Of a stretch of DNA of 51,469 nt, positions 32,460-40,126 are shown in pieces (position 1 is the stretch's first letter; every line of letters begins with the position of its first letter). Origin of the DNA: Streptosporangium subroseum (GTDB lineage Bacteria > Actinomycetota > Actinomycetes > Streptosporangiales > Streptosporangiaceae); NCBI RefSeq assembly GCF_900188345.1, contig NZ_FZOD01000068.1:1-51469 (forward strand), given 5' to 3'. Below the pieces are notes generated by a model, which was not told the DNA's origin, ran no database searches, and was given only the letters and a program-made list of their open reading frames with translations. A program made the translations under genes and the position numbers.

Positions 32460-33038
32460 CTAAGCGGGACGGAAGCCCTGGCAGACGATCGCGATCATGC
32501 GGTTCCGCGCCTCGACATCCATGGCGTCACGCTCCCTGACCAGACAGCCCATCATGAGGGCCTTCACATCCGCCACGTCGAGGTCGGCTCGCACCGCCCC
32601 CGCTCGCTGGGCACGGACAAGCAGCTCGCGCATCACGCCCATCACGTCGTATCCAGCACGCAGAGCGGCGGCGTCCATGTCGAACCCGATGCCGGCGAAC
32701 CCCTCGGCCAGCCCACGGTTCGTGGCCCCCGCCTCCACCAGCATGGCGAACAGCTCGAAGAACGCGGCACCGGGATCCTGGGCCGTCGTGAGCTCGCGGG
32801 CCCGGTCCACGATGCGCTCGACGCGATCGAGGACGATCGCCTCGAACAGCGACTCCTTGGTCGGGAAGTGCCGGCTGACGGTGCCCGTGCCCACTCCGGC
32901 CCGGCGGGCGATCTCGTGAACCGGCACGGACAGGCCTTCCGTGGCGAAGATCTCGACCGCCACCTCCAGCACCCGCGCCCGGTTACGCCTGGCGTCCGCA
33001 CGCAGAGGCCGGGCGGATCCGCCGTCGCTGTCGCTCAC
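32460..33038 (-). CDS. TetR-family regulator
   Basis: A 192-residue TetR-type repressor. The DNA-binding part is R-R-N-R-A-R-V-L-E-V-A-V-E-I-F-A-T-E-G, V-P-V-H-E-I-A-R-R-A-G-V-G-T-G-T-V-S-R-H-F-P-T-K-E-S-L-like (residues 17-62); the C-terminal ~125 residues form the ligand-binding bundle. Divergent from an SDR gene, with two similar boxes in the 120-bp gap, so it probably represses that gene and itself. The ligand is unknown. Confidence 0.93.
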   Translation of the reverse strand: MSDSDGGSARPLRADARRNRARVLEVAVEIFATEGLSVPVHEIARRAGVGTGTVSRHFPTKESLFEAIVLDRVERIVDRARELTTAQDPGAAFFELFAMLVEAGATNRGLAEGFAGIGFDMDAAALRAGYDVMGVMRELLVRAQRAGAVRADLDVADVKALMMGCLVRERDAMDVEARNRMIAIVCQGFRPA

Positions 33039-33091
33039 CGCCCACTTCCCTCGAATCAGGACAGGACTCCGATTCTAAGCCTCTAGACAAC

Positions 33092-33134
33092 CGGGACGGT
33101 CATTCCGTATCGTCAAAGCGGGATAGCCATTCCG
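33092..33134. promoter_or_regulatory. Two similar 16-bp boxes in the TetR/SDR divergent promoter
   Basis: CGGGACGGTCATTCCG (33092-33107) and CGGGATAGCCATTCCG (33119-33134) share CGGGA and ATTCCG at the same spacing, 27 bp apart. Each is an imperfect palindrome. They lie between the divergent start codons, where the TetR protein would be expected to bind. Confidence 0.5.
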
Positions 33135-33161
33135 ATTATTTGATGACGAACGGAGCGCGTG

Positions 33162-34124
33162 ATGAGGCAGCGAACACGTATGACGGAACGATGGACGGCC
33201 GACAAGATCGGCGATCTACGCGGCCGTACGGCAGTGATCACCGGTGCCAACACCGGCATCGGTTTCGAGACCGCCAAGGTGCTCGCCGAGCGAGGTGCCA
33301 CCGTCGTGCTGGCGTGCCGCGACACGGCCAAGGCCGAGGCCGCGGCGGTGCGGATCGGCGGTGCGGTCACGACGCTGAGACTCGACCTGGCCTCCCTGAC
33401 CTCCGTACGGCAGGCCGCCGACGACCTCCGCACCCGCCATCCCCGTCTCGACCTGCTCATCAACAACGCGGGAATCATGATCCCGCCCTACGGCCGTACG
33501 GAGGACGGTTTCGAGCTGCAGTTCGGCGTCAACCACCTCGGACATTTCGCGCTCACCGGGCTGCTGCTGGACCTGTTGCTGGAGGTTCCCGGCTCACGGA
33601 TCGTGACGGTGAGCAGCAACGGCCACAAGCGAGGCGACCTCCACGTCGACGACCTGATGTGGGAGCGCAGGAAGTATCGCCGCATGGCCGCGTATGCCCA
33701 GTCCAAGCTGGCCAACCTGCTGTTCACCTACGAACTGCAGCGGCGCCTGGCCGCCACCGGCGCGCGGACCATCGCGGTGGCGGCGCATCCGGGGGGCTCA
33801 CGGACCGACCTGATGCGCCACAGCCCCCTGCACAACCGGCTGGGGACGAACCGCCTCCTGGCTCCCGTCGTCTCGAAGCTCGTCCAGGACGCACGGCTGA
33901 GCGCCCTGACGACGCTACGCGCCGCGATCGACCCGTCCGCTCGCGGCGGTGATTACTACGGCCCCGACGGATGGGGCGAATGGACCGGTTTTCCCGTCCA
34001 CGTCGAGTCCACCGCCCGCTCCCACGACCTCGATCTCCAGCGTTGGCTGTGGACGGAATCCGAACGGCTGACCCGAGTCACCTACCCGATCTCCGAGCAG
34101 ACCCCCGCCAAGGAACAGGCATGA
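33162..34124 (+). CDS. Short-chain dehydrogenase/reductase (SDR), retinol-dehydrogenase-like
   Basis: A 320-residue NAD(P)-binding oxidoreductase. The cofactor loop is V-I-T-G-A-N-T-G-I-G-F-E-T-A, followed by L-L-I-N-N-A-G-I-M, the catalytic Ser in I-V-T-V-S-S-N-G-H and the Y-A-Q-S-K-L-A-N active-site Tyr/Lys. A-C-R-D after the second strand suggests NADP preference. The length and G-V-N-H-L-G-H-F place it with the retinol dehydrogenase/protochlorophyllide-reductase-like SDRs. Start at ATG 33162 (preceded by CGGAG); a second ATG at 33180 is possible. Confidence 0.92.
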   Translation: MRQRTRMTERWTADKIGDLRGRTAVITGANTGIGFETAKVLAERGATVVLACRDTAKAEAAAVRIGGAVTTLRLDLASLTSVRQAADDLRTRHPRLDLLINNAGIMIPPYGRTEDGFELQFGVNHLGHFALTGLLLDLLLEVPGSRIVTVSSNGHKRGDLHVDDLMWERRKYRRMAAYAQSKLANLLFTYELQRRLAATGARTIAVAAHPGGSRTDLMRHSPLHNRLGTNRLLAPVVSKLVQDARLSALTTLRAAIDPSARGGDYYGPDGWGEWTGFPVHVESTARSHDLDLQRWLWTESERLTRVTYPISEQTPAKEQA

Positions 34125-34306
34125 GGTCCCCGTCTCCGACCGTTCTCGACGGCACCGGCTCTCGACAGCACCGGCCAGATGCGCGCCGCACCGACCGCAG
34201 GCTTTCCGGGCCGGGGTTCCCCAACCGCGCCGACCTGTTCGTACTCACCAGTAACTAAGTAGTCGCGCTCATGCTCCCAGGGCGAACTGTCTCGACGATG
34301 GGATGC

Positions 34307-34591
34307 ATGACACAACAGGTGAAAACCACGACAACGACCGCGTTCTACGTGCAGGCCGTCATCTCGTTCGGACTGTCCCTGACGGCTCTCGCCGTCGGCA
34401 TCACCTATCTGCCGGTGACCACGTGGGTCCGATCCTTCATGGGCCTCGGACTGCTCTACGTGGTGACGTCGACGTTCACACTCGCCAAGTGCGTCCGGGA
34501 CCGGAACGAGGAGGCCACCGTCGTCAGCCGAGTCGACCAGGCCAGACTGGACAAACTGCTGGCCGAGCACGACCCCTTCAGAAATGACTGA
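34307..34591 (+). CDS. YiaA/YiaB-family small membrane protein
   Basis: About 94 residues with two membrane segments: F-Y-V-Q-A-V-I-S-F-G-L-S-L-T-A-L-A-V-G and S-F-M-G-L-G-L-L-Y-V-V-T-S-T-F-T-L-A, then K-C-V-R-D-R-N-E and a charged tail. This is the YiaAB two-helix domain (a duplicated copy makes YiaA/YiaB in enterobacteria). Function unknown. In-frame ATGs at 34271, 34298 and 34307 leave the start uncertain. Confidence 0.82.
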   Translation: MTQQVKTTTTTAFYVQAVISFGLSLTALAVGITYLPVTTWVRSFMGLGLLYVVTSTFTLAKCVRDRNEEATVVSRVDQARLDKLLAEHDPFRND

Positions 34592-34681
34592 CCCGTCAAG
34601 CCCGCACGAGACCCGATCCCCGTCAGGCATCCGCCGGACGCACGCTGAGCATTGTCCATATCGCTGGCTATCGTGAGAATC

Positions 34682-35470
34682 GTGAGCAATCCAGCGATCT
34701 TGCGAATTGAGTTTGACGGTCGTCCCGCCTCAGCCGAGCAGCTGCGCCTCCCCGCACTCGTCAACTACGGCCACTTCACCGCCATGCAGGTCAGGAGCGG
34801 GAAGGTACGCGGTCTGGAGCTGCATCTGCAAAGGCTGGACGCGTCCACCCGGGAACTGTTCGATGCCGAGCTTGACCACGACCGCGTCCGCGACCACATC
34901 CGGCACGCTCTCGGCGACGACATCGGCGACGCGTCCGTGCGGGTCTACGTCTTCGGGCCGGACACGGCTGACGCGGTCTCCATCATGGTCACCGTACGCG
35001 GACCGGCCACCATGCCGAGCGCTCCTCACCGTCTCAAAGCCGTCCCCTACCAGCGCCCCGTCCCTCACATCAAGCACATCGGCGGCTTCGGGCAGATCTA
35101 CTACGGGCGTCTGGCCGAACGCGACGGTTTCGACCAGGCGCTGCTGACCGGCCCCGGCGGGGTCATAGCCGAGGGCGCGATCACCAACATCGGATTCTTC
35201 GACGGAACCACGGTCACCTGGCCCGAGGCACCCGCCCTGCAGGGAATCACCCTGCAACTGCTTGAGCCGAGGTTGGACGGTGCCGGCCTGCCGTCACGGC
35301 GGAGCACGGTGTGTCTTGCCGATCTGCCCTCCTTCGAAGCGGTCTTCATCACCAACTCCCAGGGGATCGCCCCCGTCGGACGAATCGACGACCTGACCTT
35401 CCCCGTAGGTGTGGACCTCATGAAAACGCTGGCCCAGGTCTACGAGACCGTTCCCTGGGACACGATCTGA
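34682..35470 (+). CDS. Aminotransferase class IV (fold-type IV PLP enzyme)
   Basis: About 262 residues of the branched-chain aminotransferase / aminodeoxychorismate lyase fold. It has the N-terminal Y-G-H-F-T-A-M-Q-V and H-L-Q-R-L-D, the PLP-lysine region H-I-K-H-I-G-G-F (K131), G-G-V-I-A-E-G-A-I-T-N-I-G-F (catalytic-loop Glu and phosphate-binding residues), and the late T-N-S-Q-G-I-A-P-V. It may make or break an amino donor in amino-acid or folate-type chemistry; the substrate is unclear. The start is among several in-frame GTG/TTG codons (34652, 34673, 34682); none has a strong ribosome binding site. Confidence 0.85.
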   Translation: MSNPAILRIEFDGRPASAEQLRLPALVNYGHFTAMQVRSGKVRGLELHLQRLDASTRELFDAELDHDRVRDHIRHALGDDIGDASVRVYVFGPDTADAVSIMVTVRGPATMPSAPHRLKAVPYQRPVPHIKHIGGFGQIYYGRLAERDGFDQALLTGPGGVIAEGAITNIGFFDGTTVTWPEAPALQGITLQLLEPRLDGAGLPSRRSTVCLADLPSFEAVFITNSQGIAPVGRIDDLTFPVGVDLMKTLAQVYETVPWDTI

Positions 35471-35645
35471 CCGTCGAACCTCATCGGTCGGCAGCGCCGC
35501 GGGCTCCGGTCGGAACCGACGTCCTGCCGATCATGAGTGCTCCGGGCTCGCCCATCGCGCGACAGCGGAGACGGGCGGCGTGGGATGCCGTACGCGCGGA
35601 AAGTCGTTTGCGGAACCGCTGAGTGCGCTGATACCTGTTACAGGC

Positions 35646-36602
35646 ATGACCGACGCCACCCCGTCTTCCCGGGAAAACAACGACGACACCGCGCTGGGCC
35701 GGATCCTGCGGCAGGCGGGTGATGCGGCGGTCCTCGACACGCTGGCCCGGCTCTCGGGAGCGGATCTGACCACGCTGCTGCTGGAGACCATGCGTGTCCG
35801 CGCGCGTGCTCTCACACCGGCGGACGTGTTTCGCCGCCACCACAGTGATCGTTTCGCCTCGCCCTCGGCGCTCCCGTTCGCCCGGTTGCGCCAGGTCGAG
35901 GACGCCCTGCTGTCCGCCATGCCCGCGGAGTTCGAGATGGTCACACTGTCGCCGGTCGTGCCCCTGGGGACGCACTCGGTGCTCGCGACGGTCGATCAGA
36001 ACAAGGTCGTCTCGACGATCCGGGGCAGCGAGGTGGCAGCCGACCCGACAAACGCCCTCGCGTTGGAGGCGGCCCTGCGACGACAGCGACTGTCGCAGGG
36101 TGATCCGCGCTCGGCCGACTGCGTACGGCTCGGCGCGATCCAGCGCGTAGTACGTGCCCAGTGGTTTGGCCAAGCATCCATGAGCCCCCACTTCACCCTG
36201 ATGGGCCTGGTGTCGGCCGGCCGCGACACGGGCAACCTCGCGTTCGAGCGGCAGCACGCCATCGAGCACCTGAGCCTCACCGCCGACCTCGTGGGCACCG
36301 CCGGCGGCCAGGGCACAGAGATCCGGCTGACCATGCTTGAAGAACGCTTCGCGCCGGTGGTCGAAGAGATCGAGAAGGCACTCTCGGGACGGTCCGACGT
36401 CCTGGTGGTAAAGGATCCGGACCGCGAAAGCGGTCGCGGCTACTACACCGGCCTGTGTTTCAAGGTGTACGCGACCGTCGCCCACGAGTGGAGGGAGATC
36501 GGCGACGGCGGCTTCGTCGGCTGGACGCAGAAGCTGCTCGGCAACCGCAAGGAGCGACTGCTGATCAGTGGCATCGGCGTCGAACGGCTCATCGGCGAAT
36601 GA
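35646..36602 (+). CDS. Class II aminoacyl-tRNA-synthetase-like protein (HisRS/HisZ-like)
   Basis: A 318-residue protein of which I recognise only the fold. The central segment P-L-G-T-H-S-V-L, V-V-S-T-I-R-G-S-E-V-A-A-D-P-T-N-A-L-A-L-E resembles motif 2 of class II synthetases. The C-terminal part G-Y-Y-T-G-L-C-F-K-V-Y-A, E-I-G-D-G-G and I-S-G-I-G-V-E-R-L is the pattern of the HisRS/HisZ core (Y-Y-T-G, G-G and final G-x-x-R-L). The anticodon-binding domain is missing. It is probably not a tRNA synthetase but a paralogue that binds an adenylate or amino acid. The start at ATG 35646 is supported by homology only. Confidence 0.6.
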   Translation: MTDATPSSRENNDDTALGRILRQAGDAAVLDTLARLSGADLTTLLLETMRVRARALTPADVFRRHHSDRFASPSALPFARLRQVEDALLSAMPAEFEMVTLSPVVPLGTHSVLATVDQNKVVSTIRGSEVAADPTNALALEAALRRQRLSQGDPRSADCVRLGAIQRVVRAQWFGQASMSPHFTLMGLVSAGRDTGNLAFERQHAIEHLSLTADLVGTAGGQGTEIRLTMLEERFAPVVEEIEKALSGRSDVLVVKDPDRESGRGYYTGLCFKVYATVAHEWREIGDGGFVGWTQKLLGNRKERLLISGIGVERLIGE

Positions 36603-36776
36603 AGTACGGGTTCGTACCCGGGGCAGGTACGGCCGTTCTCTTTTCCCCGTACGCAGGATGGGACGAACTCCCCCAGGTACACTGTAATTCCTCGCCGTCC
36701 CGGGCTGCCAAACCTGCATACCTGGTAGGACGGAGGGAACGCCCGCCCTGTGAACCGCGGGTCTAAGGAGTCTTCC

Positions 36777-37574
36777 ATGCCACCCGAGAGTGCGAACATG
36801 CTCTCCATCTCGTCCGGTGTGCACGGGACCGCCATCGTGGTCCGGGCGACCGGAGAGCTCGACTACGACTACGCGCCGATCTTCCGGAGGGAGGTCACCC
36901 AGATCTGGGGCATGGGCGCCGACGCCTCGTCTCCGCTTCCGTCTGGGCTTCCCTCTCCGCTCTCCGGCCCATCCCCGCTCTCACTCCCGGCCGAGGCCAT
37001 CTCTCCGCTCTCTCCGGAGACCTCGTCACCGTTCTCTCCCGAGGCCCCCTCTCCGCTCTCGCCATCGCCGTTCTCCCCGGAGACCCCATCACCCTTCTCG
37101 CCGGAGACGCCCTCGCCGCTCTCCCCTGAGGCTCCTTCACCGCTCTCGCCGGAGACTCCGTCACCTCTCTCCCCCGAGGCCCCCTCACCGCTCTCGCCGG
37201 AGCCCTCGCCGCAGTTCTCCCCTGAGGCTCCTTCACTGCTCTTTCCGGAGACCTCGTCGCCGCTCTCCCCTGGAACCTTCCCGCCGCAGGCTTCGCTCTT
37301 TCTCGAGACGTCGCCCGGCACGCCGCTCCAGCCGGAGACCGCTCCCTGGCTGATCCTCGACCTGGCGGGGCTCACCTTCTGCGACTCCACCGGACTTGCG
37401 GAACTGCTGTGGATCCTGCACAGGAGCCAGGAAACGGGGACTCACCTGGTTCTGACAGGGGTGACGCGGACGCTGCGCCACATGCTGGACACGACCGGGC
37501 TCCTGCCCTACTTCACCATGTACGCCTCCGTGGAGGACGCCCTGAAAGAGGTAGAGCAGATCAGAACTCCCTGA
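36777..37574 (+). CDS. STAS-domain protein (anti-sigma antagonist type) interrupted by a Ser/Pro-rich repeat
   Basis: A 265-residue protein. Residues 8-40 (I-V-V-R-A-T-G-E-L-D-Y-D-Y-A-P-I-F) begin a STAS domain, and residues about 187-260 (L-I-L-D-L-A-G-L-T-F-C-D-S-T-G-L-A-E-L-L) finish it; the D-S-T-G loop holds the Ser phosphorylated in SpoIIAA-type antagonists. Between them lie about 130 residues of repeated S-P-L-S-P-E-A/T-P units, which split the domain after its first helix. AAGGAG before the ATG at 36777 fixes the start. Such proteins are controlled by anti-sigma kinases; no kinase gene is adjacent. Confidence 0.9.
   Translation: MPPESANMLSISSGVHGTAIVVRATGELDYDYAPIFRREVTQIWGMGADASSPLPSGLPSPLSGPSPLSLPAEAISPLSPETSSPFSPEAPSPLSPSPFSPETPSPFSPETPSPLSPEAPSPLSPETPSPLSPEAPSPLSPEPSPQFSPEAPSLLFPETSSPLSPGTFPPQASLFLETSPGTPLQPETAPWLILDLAGLTFCDSTGLAELLWILHRSQETGTHLVLTGVTRTLRHMLDTTGLLPYFTMYASVEDALKEVEQIRTP
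36924..37340 (+). repeat. Coding minisatellite (24-bp units) inside the STAS gene
   Basis: About 16 imperfect units of roughly 24 bp encode S-P-L-S-P-E-A-P or S-P-L-S-P-E-T-P variants, with occasional insertions. The opposite strand reads as G-E-S-G-E-G-A-S repeats without a stop. Unit length is a multiple of three, so unit gain or loss keeps the reading frame. Confidence 0.85.
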
Positions 37575-37842
37575 AGGGGGAGAAGATCCGGGGCGACGGA
37601 AGACGTAGACGAACGGGCGAACGGGCGAACGATGGTGCCGGTCGCCGGCGTGGAAGGGATCTCGGCAGGTCGCAGGGCCGGTAGATCAGCCACAGGGCCC
37701 ATTCGTCAGGCCACCGCGGCGGAGAGAATCTTCCTCGAAGAAGTTCTGAGACGTATGTCGCTAAAACACACTCATTGGCCTGACAAGTGCGTCAATATCT
37801 TCTTACCGGGAAAATCCACTAGCCCTCGAAAGTGGGGTCCCG

Positions 37843-38547
37843 ATGCGAAAGATGTCGCCTCGGATGACCGCGGAGTCCTTGCCTGAAAGGCTGGACGAGC
37901 TACCCGTGGAACCCAGGGAATTCCTCGCGCTCATCTCCGTGGACTTTACCGGGACCTACCAGGTCTACCTCGCGGCCAAGGATGAGCGCATCAAGATGAC
38001 CCGGCTCTCCATGAGCCTGCTCGCCGCCCCGTTCGCCGCCGCGATCGCGCTGGTCAGCGCGAAGGTGGTCAGTCCGACCGCACTCACCACCTGGCACGCC
38101 GTGCCTGCGTACCTCTTCGCGACGGTCGCCGGGTTCGGAGTGCTCAACGTGCTGCCCTTCCTGCGGCTGATCGAGGCGGTCAACGCGCACATGAGGACCG
38201 CGCGGGCCCTCAACAACTTTCGCCTGCTCTACGTCGTCCAGCTCAAGGATCACTTCTCGGCCCTCGGCTGGACCCCCAACCTGCCGGTTGACCCCCGATA
38301 TCCGGAAACCTACGCACCACTGGCCTGGCCCGGGATCAACGTCATGATGCTGGCCCTGGTCAACAGCTCCTACATCGCGGTCGGCGTGCTCGGCCTGATC
38401 GGAGCCGAGCCCAACGCGGCCCTGCTCACGGTGGTCATCGGGCTGCTCGCGCTGATCCACTACTTCGTCTACTACGTACGCGCCAATGTCTCCCGGCAGC
38501 GCCGACTCCCACACAATCCCTACCATTTCCCCAACGTGGAGACCTGA
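37843..38547 (+). CDS. Membrane protein with two helical hairpins, unrecognised
   Basis: A 234-residue protein with a soluble N-terminus of about 50 residues (P-V-E-P-R-E-F-L-A-L-I-S-V-D-F), then two membrane helices (L-S-M-S-L-L-A-A-P-F-A-A-A-I-A-L and A-Y-L-F-A-T-V-A-G-F-G-V-L-N-V-L), a soluble loop with P-Y-P-E-T-Y-A-P-like residues, and two more (V-M-M-L-A-L-V-N-S-S-Y-I-A-V-G-V-L and L-T-V-V-I-G-L-L-A-L-I-H-Y-F). A short basic tail faces the cytoplasm. I do not recognise the family; the topology recalls four-helix membrane effectors (SLATT/S-4TM types). The stop is immediately followed by the next ATG. Upstream 37700-37840 is AT-rich and probably holds the promoter. Confidence 0.75.
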   Translation: MRKMSPRMTAESLPERLDELPVEPREFLALISVDFTGTYQVYLAAKDERIKMTRLSMSLLAAPFAAAIALVSAKVVSPTALTTWHAVPAYLFATVAGFGVLNVLPFLRLIEAVNAHMRTARALNNFRLLYVVQLKDHFSALGWTPNLPVDPRYPETYAPLAWPGINVMMLALVNSSYIAVGVLGLIGAEPNAALLTVVIGLLALIHYFVYYVRANVSRQRRLPHNPYHFPNVET

Positions 38548-39249
38548 ATGCCCGACCTCCTCAGATTCGCGTCTTGTGGGGAGACGTGGATCTGGCTGAT
38601 GCGACACGTGAGAAACAACGGCGGGCCCGCCGAGGACGACCGGGGCCCGATCATCGAAGCCTCGGCGGTGCTGTTCGAGATCAACGGGCTGGCCTGGGAC
38701 GATCCGGTCCTGAAATCCTACGGCGACGCGGGGAAGATCCCGCTGTACGCCAGCAAGTTCAGCGAACGGACGGTCGTGCCGCCGTTCAAGTACAGCTACG
38801 GCGGGCGGCTCCACCAGCTCCTCGGTGTCGACCAGCTCCGCTGGATCACCGATGTGCTCCGCGCCAAGCCGTACACCAAGAGTGGCTGGATCTCGCTCAC
38901 CGTCCCGGGCGAATCTCCCGATGCGGTTCCCTGCCTGACCAGTCTGGCCTTCCGGCTCCGCGCCGGACGGCTGGTCATGACCGCCGCCTTCCGGTCGCAG
39001 AACGTGTTCACGGCCTACCTGAACTACGTGCCGCTGCGTAGTATCCAGAGCGAGGTCGCCGGTGACCTCGGGGTGAGCTGTGGGTCAATGAGGGTCTTCG
39101 TCGACGTTCCTCACATCTATGTCGCGGACGAGGTGACGGTCGAGAAGATTCTCCAGCTGTCGGAGCACGATGGGCTCGGCGAGGGAGAGTCAACACCAGG
39201 TCCTGCTCGTCGATCTCGACGGGACCGTGGTCGACTACGCCCAGACTGA
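38548..39249 (+). CDS. Thymidylate-synthase-like protein
   Basis: A 233-residue protein resembling the thymidylate synthase/dCMP-hydroxymethylase fold in its second half. Motifs are V-P-C-L-T-S-L-A-F-R-L (C129 at the catalytic Cys position), M-T-A-A-F-R-S-Q-N (R149-N152, where ThyA has R-S-x-D), L-N-Y-V-P-L-R-S-I-Q and F-V-D-V-P-H-I-Y at the nucleotide-binding His/Tyr. The Cys and Arg are kept, but the ThyA His after the Cys and the Asp are not, so the substrate is probably not dUMP. It starts at the base after the membrane gene's stop and overlaps the HAD gene by 80 nt. The C-terminal ~25 residues look unstructured. Confidence 0.68.
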   Translation: MPDLLRFASCGETWIWLMRHVRNNGGPAEDDRGPIIEASAVLFEINGLAWDDPVLKSYGDAGKIPLYASKFSERTVVPPFKYSYGGRLHQLLGVDQLRWITDVLRAKPYTKSGWISLTVPGESPDAVPCLTSLAFRLRAGRLVMTAAFRSQNVFTAYLNYVPLRSIQSEVAGDLGVSCGSMRVFVDVPHIYVADEVTVEKILQLSEHDGLGEGESTPGPARRSRRDRGRLRPD

Positions 39250-39832
39250 GCGTCTGGCCCTCCACGAGATCCACCGCCGGTTCTTCCGTACCGGCCGATC
39301 CGAGTTCCTGAGACAGTTTCACGCTGCCAACGAACCGCTCTGGGCGGCCTACCGCGAGCACCGGATCACCCTTGCCGAGTTGCGGCTGGAACGCTGGGCC
39401 CGGATGGGCGCCCCGCCCCCGGTCGCCTCCGCGTTCGAGGACGCGCTGGGTCGCAACGTGACCCTCTTCTCCGAGGCCCGCGCCGCCCTGCGGCGGTTGT
39501 CACGGCGGTTCCGGCTGGCACTGGTGACCGACGGCATCGCCCACGTTCAGCGGGCCAAGCTCAGCCGCACCCGGATCGGCGGGTTCTTCGAGCACGTGGT
39601 GATCGCGCCCGAGGTGGGACTGCGCAAACCCGACGGCGAGCTGCTCCACCATGCCCTGAACCTGCTGGAGGCCAAAGCGGACGACGCCCTGATGGTCGGC
39701 GACTCACCGGTGAGCGACGGCGGCTGTGCGGAGGCCGCGGGCGTGGACTTCTGCTGGGTGAACCGGACCGGAGCGTCTCCCATCCCCGGCATCCCCGTTC
39801 ATCGCACCGTCGCCGACCTCCGCACCGTATAG
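39170..39832 (+). CDS. HAD-family phosphatase-like hydrolase
   Basis: A 220-residue HAD protein with all four motifs: L-L-V-D-L-D-G-T-V (nucleophile Asp), L-A-L-V-T-D-G (Thr), G-L-R-K-P-D (Lys) and M-V-G-D-S-P (metal Asp), with a helical cap after motif I. It would dephosphorylate a small phosphorylated substrate. It starts at ATG 39170 (GGAG 4 nt upstream), 80 nt inside the TS-like gene in another frame, so the two are tightly coupled. A phosphatase paired with a nucleotide-modifying fold suggests a modified nucleoside (inference). Confidence 0.9.
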   Translation: MGSARESQHQVLLVDLDGTVVDYAQTERLALHEIHRRFFRTGRSEFLRQFHAANEPLWAAYREHRITLAELRLERWARMGAPPPVASAFEDALGRNVTLFSEARAALRRLSRRFRLALVTDGIAHVQRAKLSRTRIGGFFEHVVIAPEVGLRKPDGELLHHALNLLEAKADDALMVGDSPVSDGGCAEAAGVDFCWVNRTGASPIPGIPVHRTVADLRTV

Positions 39833-39848
39833 AACCGTCGCCATGCGG

Positions 39849-40040
39849 TTAAGTCACCGCACAGCGAAGTCACCGCACCGTGGAGCCGAGCCGGCGCACA
39901 GCGGAGTCCCCCGCGCCGTGGAGCCGCCCCACAGCCGAGCCGGCGCATAGCGGAGTCCCCACACAGCGGAGTCGCACTGCTAAGTCACCGCGCCGTGAAG
40001 TCGCGCTGTTGAGTCATCGCGTACTGGAGTCTCCGCACGA
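39849..40040 (+). repeat. Cluster of degenerate ~16-nt repeats
   Basis: About twelve units near the consensus RAGTCNCCGCRCNGYG run almost end to end, for example AAGTCACCGCACAGCG (39849-39864) and AAGTCACCGCACCGTG (39865-39880). Some units carry insertions. The unit is not a multiple of three and no gene crosses the region. It lies between the HAD gene and the ArsR-MFS operon. Confidence 0.75.
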
Positions 40041-40065
40041 TGCCTTCACACGGTGACGGCAACTT

Positions 40066-40109
40066 GCAGAGAGTTCTCTGCGGATACTCCTATGCAGAGA
40101 GTCCTCTGC
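40066..40109. promoter_or_regulatory. Twin palindromic operators of the ArsR-MFS operon
   Basis: GCAGAGAGTTCTCTGC (40066-40081) and GCAGAGAGTCCTCTGC (40094-40109) are near-identical inverted repeats, 28 bp centre to centre and ending 18 bp before the ATG at 40127. Twenty-eight bases is close to three helical turns, so two dimers would bind on the same face. The regulator encoded just downstream is the obvious ligand. Confidence 0.75.
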
Positions 40110-40126
40110 AAGATATCGTCATCGTC

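Noticed and set aside
36869..37390. Antisense Gly/Ser/Glu repeat protein opposite the STAS gene
   Set aside because: The repeat is produced by the complement of S-P-L-S-P-E units; there is no ribosome binding site.
39849..40040. CRISPR array
   Set aside because: The units are contiguous, degenerate and only ~16 nt, without unique spacers and without cas genes nearby.
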